Source of the DNA: Moraxella osloensis
GTDB lineage: Bacteria > Pseudomonadota > Gammaproteobacteria > Pseudomonadales > Moraxellaceae
Direction of reading: 5' to 3'
Length of the DNA: 64,000 bases
Assembly: GCF_001553955.1 (NCBI RefSeq)
Contig: NZ_CP014234.1
Location: 1,922,001 to 1,986,000, forward strand
The notes under the pieces were generated by a model. It was not told the origin of the DNA. It ran no database searches and was given only the letters and a program-made list of their open reading frames with translations. Below, one piece after another: positions 1 to 6,940 of this stretch. The position numbers and the translations under genes are program-made. Within the stretch, counting starts at the first letter, position 1; every line of letters begins with the position of its first letter.

Positions 1-495
1 GTTTGGGTTTAGCACATATTCATCGTTGATAAAACCGACACGTGCCGCACCAATCGGGCCATTAAATGGCGCTGGCGAAATTGCCAATGCCGCTGAAGTA
101 CCAATCATCGCTGCGATATCAGCATATTGTGTTTTGTCTGACGAAATCACCGTGGCGGTCACTTGGATTTCGTTGAAGTAGCCTTCTGGGAATAATGGAC
201 GAATCGGGCGGTCAATGAGGCGTGAAGTCAAGGTTTCCATCTCAGATGGGCGACCTTCACGTTTGCCATAGCCACCTGGGATTTTACCAGCAGCGTACAT
301 TTTTTCTTGGTAGTTGACGGTCAATGGAAAAAAGTTTTGACCTGCTTGCGCTTCGTCTTTTACCACAACAGCAACTAGCACAGAGACGCCGCCCATGTGG
401 ACGACGACTGAATTAGCTTGGCGTGCGATACGACCGGTTTCTAAGGTAACTTGTTGATTACCATATTGGAATTCTTTAGTAATAATATTAAACAT
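1..495 (-). CDS. pnp: Polyribonucleotide nucleotidyltransferase (PNPase), N-terminal part
   Basis: The first 165 codons of PNPase, the phosphorolytic 3'-5' exoribonuclease that acts in mRNA decay and in the RNA degradosome. The start ATG lies at 495 on the minus strand and the frame runs open off the left edge, so the catalytic second RNase PH domain and the KH and S1 domains are outside the window. The visible part is the first RNase PH-like domain: it begins [12 protein letters not shown], followed by [15 protein letters not shown] and [15 protein letters not shown], with the family motif [14 protein letters not shown]. It follows rpsO on the same strand, the widely conserved rpsO-pnp order. 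Confidence 0.96.
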   Translation of the reverse strand, partial: MFNIITKEFQYGNQQVTLETGRIARQANSVVVHMGGVSVLVAVVVKDEAQAGQNFFPLTVNYQEKMYAAGKIPGGYGKREGRPSEMETLTSRLIDRPIRPLFPEGYFNEIQVTATVISSDKTQYADIAAMIGTSAALAISPAPFNGPIGAARVGFINDEYVLNPN

Positions 496-890
496 AATGC
501 GGTTTTATCCTTTGTATGATGAAATAGGGCGATTTAAGTTTTAGTAATAGCCCCTAACGTTTGTGTTCTTTTCAAAAAATACAAACGTTAGAAGCAATCT
601 ACCAATTCGCTTAATAGCAGCCTTAAATCAGCCTAAGTTAAAAAATACTTTAAAAAAAGTGAGTGTTAACTGCGATTGTGCAGGCACAATGCGTTGCCTA
701 TTCTACCTAGTTTTGTGGCGAATCACCACCTTTTAACTGCGCTTTAACCACTAATAGCCAACGATGGGCAATGACTAAGCTAATAGGTAGGGTAAAAGTG
801 AAAAAAATTGGCTAAAAATATTGAACCCATAAAAAAGCGGCTACCCAAAAGCAGCCGCTGATTGAATAAAGCTCATAATGCGCCGATAGA
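496..890 (-). other. rpsO-pnp intergenic region with hairpin 555-590
   Basis: A 395-nt stretch with no coding frame I can support. It holds a perfect 10-bp inverted repeat, taacgtttgt (555-564) and acaaacgtta (581-590), with a 16-nt loop and no T-tract on the minus strand. This would fold in the pnp leader RNA. In enterobacteria the pnp leader carries an RNase III-cleaved stem that mediates PNPase autoregulation; that this hairpin does the same is inference. The rpsO terminator lies at the far end (829-860). Confidence 0.5.
829..860 (-). terminator. rho-independent terminator after rpsO
   Basis: Read on the minus strand, agcggct pairs with agccgct (853-859 with 836-842) across a 10-nt loop and is followed by a run of T residues (a-run at 831-835). 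It lies 30 bp past the rpsO stop, so some rpsO transcripts probably end here and the rest read into pnp. Confidence 0.8.
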
Positions 891-1157
891 TTAGCGACGT
901 AAGCCTAATTCACTAATCAATGCAGTATAACGGTCTGCATCTTTACGTTTTAAGTAATCAAGTAAAGTACGGCGTGAGTTAACCATACGAATCAAACCAC
1001 GGCGGCTGTGATGGTCAGCTTTGTGTGCTTTAAAGTGTGGTTGTAAGTCATTGATACGCGCTGTTAATAATGCCACTTGAACTTCTGGAGAACCTGTGTC
1101 ATTTTCAGCGCGTTGAAATTTTGCGATTACGTCTGCGCGGTCTTGGTTAGTCAACAT
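891..1157 (-). CDS. rpsO: 30S ribosomal protein S15
   Basis: An 88-residue protein of the usual S15 length. S15 binds the central domain of 16S rRNA early in 30S assembly and helps form an intersubunit bridge. The sequence shows the family signature: [15 protein letters not shown] near the N-terminus, then [19 protein letters not shown] and a C-terminal [13 protein letters not shown]. The start ATG is preceded by an AGGAAAAT-type ribosome binding site. It is followed by a terminator and then pnp, as in many proteobacteria. Its leader carries paired arms that could be an autoregulatory structure (1188-1252). Confidence 0.98.
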   Translation of the reverse strand: MLTNQDRADVIAKFQRAENDTGSPEVQVALLTARINDLQPHFKAHKADHHSRRGLIRMVNSRRTLLDYLKRKDADRYTALISELGLRR

Positions 1158-1187
1158 AATATTTTCCTAGCTTTTTTAGCATAAAAT

Positions 1188-1252
1188 GAGAAGCCTAATC
1201 GTCTATCAGTCGAGTCGATTAGTGTAAAAAAATCAGGATAACCACGCTTCTC
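1188..1252 (-). promoter_or_regulatory. Structured rpsO leader (nested inverted repeats)
   Basis: In the rpsO 5' untranslated region the adjoining 7-nt arms 1188-1194 (gagaagc) and 1195-1201 (ctaatcg) pair with 1246-1252 and 1216-1222 respectively. The two helices abut, giving a branched fold that ends about 30 nt upstream of the start codon. S15 represses its own mRNA through leader structure in several bacteria. The pairing is seen; the regulatory role is inference. Confidence 0.45.
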
Positions 1253-1301
1253 AGTAGTTAACCGTCAAAAAGGAGCATTATTTTAGCAAATATTGCCCAA
1301 G

Positions 1302-1327
1302 AAAAAAACCCTAATTTGCATTAGGGT
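1302..1327 (-). terminator. Terminator of the truncated gene at 1369-1481
   Basis: accctaa (1308-1314) and ttagggt (1321-1327) form a 7-bp stem with a 6-nt loop, followed on the minus strand by seven T residues. It lies just after the stop of the remnant frame, so it was probably that gene's terminator. Confidence 0.7.
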
Positions 1328-1368
1328 GTTGAATTTATTAAGGCTTTCAATAGATTCAAGCTTTCAAT

Positions 1369-1481
1369 TTACTGGTTGCCCGTAGGCTGTTTGGGTGTTT
1401 CGCTATGAAGACGGTCAAGCTGCTCTTGTGGCGCGGTGGTGAGTTTATCAGCAGTCACTTCATCCGCCTCATTAGGCGTAG
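1369..1481 (-). pseudogene. 3' remnant of an unidentified gene
   Basis: An open minus-strand frame of 37 codons plus stop ends in RLHSETPKQPTGNQ and is followed by its own terminator. It has no start codon: going upstream the frame runs into the MITE-like element at 1482 and meets a stop at 1510-1512. The visible tail is hydrophilic and of low complexity, too little to name the protein. In enterobacteria truB precedes rpsO, but nothing here identifies the fragment as truB. The element, or a deletion next to it, seems to have removed the 5' part. Confidence 0.4.
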
Positions 1482-1621
1482 TATAGTTAAAACTGTAATA
1501 TAGTGAATCCTAAATTATAACAAGCACCATTTGCCCTGAGCTTGTCGAAGGGTGGCGGTCGTTATGGTTCGACCAACTCACCACGAGCGACCTTGTTCAC
1601 TATAATTCAGTTTTTACTATA
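1482..1621. mobile_element. MITE-like element, 140 bp with 26-bp terminal inverted repeats
   Basis: The ends 1482-1507 and 1596-1621 are inverted repeats matching at 23 of 26 positions, both beginning TATAGT and ending TATAGTGAA. The outer bases are TA, as in elements of the IS630/Tc1 type that target TA. The 88-bp interior has no coding capacity and includes cctgagcttgtcgaagg, a motif I associate with dispersed intergenic repeats in related genomes (from memory). It separates a truncated gene from the phoX promoter. Family assignment is inference. Confidence 0.6.
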
Positions 1622-1669
1622 ATACCGTTGGTATGGCGAAATGTGTTAATTCTGAAGGATTTAATCAGA

Positions 1670-1698
1670 CTGTCATTTAACGTTCAATAATTTGTCAC
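1670..1698 (+). promoter_or_regulatory. Pho box upstream of phoX (three 7-bp repeats)
   Basis: Three 7-mers on an 11-bp period, CTGTCAT (1670), CGTTCAA (1681) and TTGTCAC (1692), with AT-rich 4-bp spacers. This matches the PhoB site layout of direct CTGTCAT-like repeats every 11 bp. It ends about 97 bp before the phoX start, which leaves room for a -10 element and leader. Phosphate-starvation control by PhoB is therefore likely. Confidence 0.75.
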
Positions 1699-1795
1699 AT
1701 AATCTTGCTACGCTGTTTCCATAATTTTATAAGTGTGTCTAACAGCTTACTAACTTATTTCATGAATTTATCAATTATTAGCCTGAGGTATCGCC

Positions 1796-4006
1796 ATGAC
1801 CCAACATAACCATTTTGATCATGACTTCGTAGAAGACTCTAACACATCAAAAAATCCAGAATTTAGCCAAATTGTTGCCAAACGTATGAGCCGTCGCACC
1901 ATGTTGAAAGGTGGTACAGGTCTGACTGCAGCAGCGTTTTTTGGCACATTGCCGCTCGTAGGCTGTGGTAGCGACAATGACAATGACAATGATGTACCTT
2001 CAAATGGCGCTACACCAGCCGTTCCTGCTACTGGCGATTTAAAAACACCAAAGCAATTGAACTTCACTGCTGTGGCTCATTATACAGGTAATGAGATGAT
2101 GGTTGCTGACGGCTACAATGCTGAACCCATCTTACATGTTGGTACGCCACTGATTACAAGTAGCGATGTACCTGAGTGGAAAGACAATCGCGAAAATGTA
2201 CCAGAATCATTCCAATTCCGTATGGGTGATAACCATGATGGTATGTGGTTCTTTGGTAAAAATGGCAATAACTACTCAGCAAAAGCGTCAGATAATGCTC
2301 TATTGGTTATCAATCATGAATACACCAATCAATCGCTAAATCCTAACATCACAGTACTTCCTGATTACGTGGCACAAACAGGGGTAACTGGTATTTATGC
2401 TAAAACACGCCCTGCTAGCAATGTTCGCCGTGAGTGCTATGCCCATGGTGTAAGTGTTGTTGAAATGAAGCGCCGCGCTAATGGTATCGGCTATGAAATG
2501 GTTAAAGATTCAAAATTCAATAAACGCTATACCAGTGCCTCAGAAATTAAAATTTCGGGTCCAGCTGCTGGTTCAGATATGTTAAAAACCAAATATGACT
2601 CAACAGGTACCAAAACCCGCGGTATCAACAACCAATGTGGTGCAGGTCTTTCACCTTGGGGTACTTATTTAACCACCGAAGAGAACTTCATAAACGTCTT
2701 TGCCCGTGGTGCGGATAAAGCAATCATTGGGGATAAAGCAGACTATGCGATGGGTCGTTATGGTCTAAAAGAAAACGGTATAGGCGGTGGCTATCTATGG
2801 CATACTCCGCCTAAATCTGATGAAAAATTTATGGATGAATTTGCCCGTTGGAACAGTACAGCCACAGGCGCAAGCGCATTAGATGACTATCGTAATGCTT
2901 TTAACACCTTTGGTTATATCGTTGAAATCGATCCATTTAAACCAAATAGTAATGCAGTCAAACGCACTGCATTAGGTCGTTTTGCGCATGAAAACTGTGC
3001 GTATGCGCCCGTTGAAGAAGGCAAACCAGTTGTGATGTATATGGGTGACGATGCGCGTGGCGAATATATCTATAAATTTGTCTCAGACGCAAAATGGTCA
3101 AACGTTGATATCGGTGGTGGTCTAAAAGCAGGGGATAAATACTTAGATAAAGGTACTTTGTACGTTGCAGTATTTAAAGATGATGGTACAGGTGAATGGA
3201 AAGCGCTAACGCACGGTCAAGGTGCATTAACCAATGCCAATGCAAAATATGCCTTTGCTGACCAAGCCGATGTTTTAATCAATGCGCGCTTAGCGGGCGA
3301 TGCATTGGGGGCAACCAAAATGGACCGTCCAGAATGGGTATCAGTAAGCCCAGTAACGGGTGAAGTGTATGTGACACTGACCAATAACTCAAACCGTACA
3401 CCTACAAAACATGGCATGAATGCTGCTAACCCACGTAACTACGCTGGCGATAAGGGTAATCGCAACGGTCATATCATTCGCTGGGCAGAAAAAAATAACG
3501 ACCATACAGCTACCAGCTTTAACTGGGATATCTACCTATTTGCAGCGCCAAATGATTTAACCGCAGAAAATCTGTCTGGTTTAAACGCCAATAACGATTT
3601 GTCTTCTCCAGATGGTCTATACTTCGACCCACGTGGCGTATTGTGGATTCAAACCGATGACGGTGCTTACACTAGCAGAACCAACTGTATGCTACTAGCT
3701 GCGTTGCCTGGTAAAGTCAATGATGGTAAAGAAGTAACCACATCTGCAGGTATTAAAACTCGCGTCGGTATGCAAGCCAATGAGCAAAACATCAAACGTT
3801 TCTTTGTCGGTCCAAAAGGTTGTGAAGTAACGGGTATCACCTTAACGCCAGACTTTAAAACGCTCTTCATCAATATCCAACATCCAGGCGAAGATGTTGA
3901 TGGTGTGACTTGGGGTGCTATTGCGGGCGGTACTACACCGCGTTCAGCGACGGTGATGATTACCAAAAAAGACGGCGGTGTGATTTTAGGTGAGTCATTA
4001 AAATAA
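1796..4006 (+). CDS. phoX: PhoX-family alkaline phosphatase (DUF839), Tat-exported
   Basis: A 736-residue protein of the PhoX/DUF839 family, secreted phosphatases that release phosphate from organic esters and use calcium and iron cofactors. Residues about 30-60 form a twin-arginine signal (SRRTMLKGG, then a hydrophobic stretch) ending in LPLVGC, which fits a lipobox, so it may be a Tat-translocated lipoprotein. An Asp/Asn-rich linker follows. Family features include NHEYTN, GAGLSPWGTYLTTEEN, RFAHENCAYAPVEEG, RPEWVSVSPVTGEVY and SSPDGLYFDPRG. A good ribosome binding site (tgagg) precedes the ATG and a Pho box lies upstream. Its 3' part is repeated at 12835-13696. A terminator follows the gene. 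Confidence 0.9.
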   Translation: MTQHNHFDHDFVEDSNTSKNPEFSQIVAKRMSRRTMLKGGTGLTAAAFFGTLPLVGCGSDNDNDNDVPSNGATPAVPATGDLKTPKQLNFTAVAHYTGNEMMVADGYNAEPILHVGTPLITSSDVPEWKDNRENVPESFQFRMGDNHDGMWFFGKNGNNYSAKASDNALLVINHEYTNQSLNPNITVLPDYVAQTGVTGIYAKTRPASNVRRECYAHGVSVVEMKRRANGIGYEMVKDSKFNKRYTSASEIKISGPAAGSDMLKTKYDSTGTKTRGINNQCGAGLSPWGTYLTTEENFINVFARGADKAIIGDKADYAMGRYGLKENGIGGGYLWHTPPKSDEKFMDEFARWNSTATGASALDDYRNAFNTFGYIVEIDPFKPNSNAVKRTALGRFAHENCAYAPVEEGKPVVMYMGDDARGEYIYKFVSDAKWSNVDIGGGLKAGDKYLDKGTLYVAVFKDDGTGEWKALTHGQGALTNANAKYAFADQADVLINARLAGDALGATKMDRPEWVSVSPVTGEVYVTLTNNSNRTPTKHGMNAANPRNYAGDKGNRNGHIIRWAEKNNDHTATSFNWDIYLFAAPNDLTAENLSGLNANNDLSSPDGLYFDPRGVLWIQTDDGAYTSRTNCMLLAALPGKVNDGKEVTTSAGIKTRVGMQANEQNIKRFFVGPKGCEVTGITLTPDFKTLFINIQHPGEDVDGVTWGAIAGGTTPRSATVMITKKDGGVILGESLK

Positions 4007-4522
4007 GCTCAACACGCAACAAAGTTGTCAAAAACCCTTGAATAGTGATTCAAGGGTTTTTTTATAAAATAACCTTTTATCTTTTAAAGGTATAAAAAAA
4101 ATGCTATGATTTTGCCATTTTTATGGTGATTGTTTTTCCAAATAATCGGTCTTTTATGATGGGATAATCCCAATGAATATATCGATTGAATAAGGATTTT
4201 GTAATGAGTGAGCCAACGATGCAAAAACCGCGCGTGCTGATGATGGCAGCAGGCACGGGTGGGCATGTGTTTCCCGCGATTGCGGTGGCTCAAGCGTTAC
4301 AACAATCAGGTGCCCAAGTACATTGGCTCGGCACCCTAGTCGGTATGGAAAATGAGTTGCTACAACATTACGACTTTACCTACCATGCCATCAATATGCA
4401 GGGATTACGCGGTAACGGTATCAAACGCTTATTTAAAGCCCCGTCAACCTTACTTAAAGCAACATTAGCGGCTATCAAAATCATCAAAACCAATAAAATC
4501 GACATCGTGGTAGGGTTTGGTG
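3142..4522 (+). repeat. Long direct repeat, copy 1 (phoX 3' end to murG 5' end)
   Basis: This 1381-bp segment recurs at 12835-14212. It spans the last 288 codons or so of phoX, the terminator, the intergenic region and the first 106 codons of murG. The copies are nearly identical after phoX and a mosaic within phoX, differing by one codon in length. Copy 1 leaves homology at 4522, inside murG, where it joins an IS256-family fragment. Confidence 0.95.
4031..4066 (+). terminator. phoX terminator
   Basis: aaaacccttgaa pairs with ttcaagggtttt across a short loop and is followed by a T-tract. It lies 25 bp past the phoX stop. An almost identical copy is at 13721-13756. Confidence 0.85.
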
Positions 4523-4530
4523 CTTACTGA
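4204..4530 (+). pseudogene. murG: 5' fragment of murG (duplicate, truncated)
   Basis: The first 106 codons match intact murG at 13894 with only synonymous changes, including the GTGGHVFPA loop and the sites around [11 protein letters not shown]. At 4522 the frame passes into IS256-family DNA and stops three codons later (4528-4530), giving a 108-codon product. It would contain only part of the N-terminal domain, lack the UDP-GlcNAc-binding C-terminal domain and be inactive. It keeps its ribosome binding site and upstream region, so it may still be expressed. Confidence 0.9.
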
Positions 4531-4810
4531 CAAGTACAGGCTCAAAGCTACTGTCGCGGTCTCTTGGGGTGGAGATCTCAAGCTCGCCTGTGTCGCTACG
4601 GACTCTCTTTTTAGTGTGCCCATTGCGCTTATTAGGCCTGTCTGCCTTTTCATGCTTGGGGTAGCCGAGATGCTCTTCCATTTCTGCTTCTAGGGCAGTG
4701 TCGATGAAGGACTGCATGAGCTGCTTTTGAAAGTCTTTGATGTCATCGAAGCTTTTCATGCTGCTGGCCATTTGCTCAGCCAGTTTCTTGATGTCAGATT
4801 GGTTAGTCAT
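4513..4810 (-). pseudogene. IS256-family transposase, N-terminal fragment
   Basis: About 99 codons starting MTNQSDIKKLAEQM at 4810 on the minus strand, with the family features HLGYPKHE, KRNGHTKKRV and GELEISTPRDRD. The frame ends in murG antisense sequence. The DDE catalytic domain is absent, so the fragment cannot transpose itself. It is identical in protein sequence to the first part of the right-hand fragment. Confidence 0.88.
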
Positions 4811-4866
4811 TGCTTATTCTCCTGTTAGTGGATTATAAGCAGTTACACAAAGTTTGGGAAACTCTC
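4513..4866 (-). mobile_element. IS256-family element, 5' fragment (left copy)
   Basis: The reverse complement of 4513-4866 matches nucleotides 1-354 of the element fragment at 12266-12807, from the outer end gagagtttcccaaac through the transposase start. The copies differ in one base in the leader (tccacta against tcgacta). The 3' two thirds of the element are missing. The junction with murG falls in a 10-bp shared stretch, gggtttggtg (4513-4522). The preserved end faces the czc genes. Confidence 0.88.
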
Positions 4867-4977
4867 ATCATGGAAATTGCCTTTTGAGTTTGAAGCAATG
4901 TACAATGATAAGATTAACCCGTTAGGTCAGGTGGCCTAACTTAAATAAAAAGTCTCCGACAAACCCGGTACGGTTCA
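4867..4977 (+). mobile_element. IS3-family scar: end of orfB plus right inverted repeat
   Basis: From 4868 an open frame reads SWKLPFEFEAMYNDKINPL and stops at 4937-4939, resembling the C-terminus of an IS3-family OrfB transposase. At 4951-4977 is a sequence whose reverse complement begins tgaaccgtaccgggtttg, the TGA-starting end typical of this family. The rest is gone because the IS256 end abuts directly at 4866/4867. I read it as an older insertion cut by the later one. The family call rests on the terminal motif and the short C-terminus only. Confidence 0.5.
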
Positions 4978-5142
4978 CTATCTATTGTTATTCTTACCTG
5001 AAATTGATGTGAGCTTATAGAGACAAGGTAAATTTGCAAAAGTGCCGGCTATTCAGTGTTCATTGAATGTTTAATTTAATTTATTAAGCTTGACCTTGGA
5101 GTGGCTCTAAGCCTTATACTTGGTACAAATTTTTCGATTGTT
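4978..5142 (+). promoter_or_regulatory. czc leader region with MerR-type promoter (5090-5120)
   Basis: TTGACC (5090-5095) and TATACT (5115-5120) are separated by 19 bp, longer than the usual 17. The spacer region holds the dyad cttggag-tgg-ctctaag. Overlong spacers with a central dyad are the hallmark of promoters activated by MerR-family metal sensors (MerR, ZntR, CadR, PbrR). No MerR-type gene lies in the island. The rest of the stretch is AT-rich with nothing else recognisable. Confidence 0.6.
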
Positions 5143-5559
5143 ATGATGATGCGTTCTACTACATGGATTACAGTCTTGGTTGGATTGTTCATGTTCCAAA
5201 GCTTTTGGAATGTGGCGGCGGCCTTTTGTGTCCATGAACAACAGCCTCAATCACAGCAGAGTTATCATTTTGGTCATCACCAAAATACCTTGTGTGCCAG
5301 CGATAGTCGTCAACACGATCATAATGGACAGTCAGAAAACATAAAAACATTCAGTAGCGATTTAGAAATCGGTGAAGATCATCAAGATCATCTACCATCG
5401 ATGATGCATGTGATTGTACAAAATGAAAAAGTAGATGTGTTTCATCCAAGCTCTGAAGTTAAAGTGAATCCACAATTTCATTGGAAAAACAGCTATCAGG
5501 CTCCTGACCTGTTTCAACAAAGCCCACCTCCCGAATTTTCCCCGCTCATGGTGGGGTAG
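5143..5559 (+). CDS. czcI: CzcI-like small exported metal-resistance protein
   Basis: A 138-residue protein with an N-terminal hydrophobic segment (about residues 5-25, ending WNVAAAFC) that looks like a signal peptide, followed by a His-rich region (YHFGHHQN, RQHDHNGQ, EDHQDH) and a Pro-rich tail. Small proteins of this kind precede czcCBA in metal-resistance operons and are called CzcI; a role in metal sensing or regulation is proposed but not firm. I chose the ATG triplet at 5143-5151, because an upstream GTG at 5101 lies between the -35 and -10 of the predicted promoter. It is the first gene of the operon, 54 bp before czcC. Confidence 0.7.
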   Translation: MMMRSTTWITVLVGLFMFQSFWNVAAAFCVHEQQPQSQQSYHFGHHQNTLCASDSRQHDHNGQSENIKTFSSDLEIGEDHQDHLPSMMHVIVQNEKVDVFHPSSEVKVNPQFHWKNSYQAPDLFQQSPPPEFSPLMVG

Positions 5560-5613
5560 CCTAAAACATTCCCACCACTTTTATTATTTAAATTTAAATA
5601 AGTGGGAAAAATC

Positions 5614-6939
5614 ATGTCTTCACAATCAATTATACTCTTGCGTCATAGCTTGGTTGCTTGTATATGTGCAGCGGCTATGCAATATAGCTATGCTGAAAAC
5701 GTTACCAGCTTTGAATCCGCTTTAGCAAAAGTACAAAGTTACCAGACTCAAGACAAGCCGTGGCAACAAGTTCAGCAAATATCTGAATTGAATATTCAGC
5801 AAAGTCGGTTATGGCAGAATCCAAGTATAAGTTTAGAACAGTCTGGCTTTGGCTCAGGTCAAGAACAGGAATTCAATGTTGGCGTTAGTCAACCTCTAGA
5901 TCTATTTGGTCAGCGTAAGCTGAACCGGGTGATTGCCAATACCTCGAATCAACAAATCCAATTGCAACAGCAATTATGGAAGGCACAAAGCCAACTGATT
6001 GTTAAATTTGCATGGTCGCAATTTGCACTTGCTGAGGTTGAGCAGTCTGTTTATTCAGTACTGTTAAAAACAAGTAAAGCCAATCTGGACAGTGCCCAGA
6101 AACGCTATCAGGCAGGCAGTATTGCCCTGGTTGATTTTGAGCGTGCCCAAATTGAAGCGCTAGAAATCCAACGACTTTATGAGCAAGCGATGCTGAATAA
6201 ACAAGCTGCCGGTCGTCAGCTGTCTAATTTGTGGGGGGGAGAAACATCTTCACATCTTCAATTGAATAAAACCGCTATCCCTTGGCCAGAGCAAAGTCTC
6301 CAAACTGTGCAACGGTATATTGCTGAAGGGTGGCTAGAAAAATTCTATGCCTTGAACATTCAGCAATCGGATCATCAAATTGAAAATTTAAGAATTCAGG
6401 CACGTCCCAATCCGACTTTAAATGTAGGCATGAGACGTAGCAAAACCCCTAATAAAAGCAACGATACGACTTTAGCAATCGGCGTGGCTATTCCACTGAA
6501 TATTTTCAATCGCCAGCAATATGCGATCCCGATGGTCCAGCAACAGCAAATATTGCTGAACCAACAGCAGCAGCGTGAGCTGAAGCAACAAATACTCGAT
6601 ATTGCCAACAGCATGCATCAGCTCAAAGGTTTACGTAGCCAGTTCGATGCCACAACAGCACAAGTTACTTTGGCGACCAAAGTTCAGAGCCGTACTTTAC
6701 AAGGGTTTCAGGCAGGGAAACTGTCCATTACCGACGTTCAGCAAGCAACCACCCAACTGCAGAATCTTCGATTGGGTCAATTACAAATTCTACGTCAAGC
6801 TTGGCAAACTGCCCTAGCAGCTGAGGCACTCAGTATTGGCACAAGTTATGAAGAAATTAGCCGTTCGGATGCCTATACACAACTGAATAAAAAGGCAGTC
6901 GAAGCATCGCAAAATTTAATCAATGGGGGAGCACGATAA
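5614..6939 (+). CDS. czcC: CzcC-type outer membrane efflux protein
   Basis: A 441-residue TolC-like outer membrane factor, the exit channel of a heavy-metal RND pump. An N-terminal signal peptide (LLRHSLVACICAAAM, cleavage near SYA) is followed by two helical repeats rich in Gln and Leu, each with a barrel-strand section (NPSISLEQSGFGSG and NPTLNVGMRRS), the duplicated layout of the family. ATG 5614 is preferred over GTG 5602 because it places the signal peptide at the N-terminus. It is followed one base later by czcB. Codon use and low GC resemble Acinetobacter more than the flanking host genes, consistent with transfer. Confidence 0.9.
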   Translation: MSSQSIILLRHSLVACICAAAMQYSYAENVTSFESALAKVQSYQTQDKPWQQVQQISELNIQQSRLWQNPSISLEQSGFGSGQEQEFNVGVSQPLDLFGQRKLNRVIANTSNQQIQLQQQLWKAQSQLIVKFAWSQFALAEVEQSVYSVLLKTSKANLDSAQKRYQAGSIALVDFERAQIEALEIQRLYEQAMLNKQAAGRQLSNLWGGETSSHLQLNKTAIPWPEQSLQTVQRYIAEGWLEKFYALNIQQSDHQIENLRIQARPNPTLNVGMRRSKTPNKSNDTTLAIGVAIPLNIFNRQQYAIPMVQQQQILLNQQQQRELKQQILDIANSMHQLKGLRSQFDATTAQVTLATKVQSRTLQGFQAGKLSITDVQQATTQLQNLRLGQLQILRQAWQTALAAEALSIGTSYEEISRSDAYTQLNKKAVEASQNLINGGAR

Positions 6940-6940
6940 A

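Noticed and set aside
5101-5142. GTG at 5101 as start of the CzcI-like protein
   Set aside because: It lies between the -35 and -10 of the predicted promoter, so it would not be in the transcript, and it pushes the signal peptide inward.
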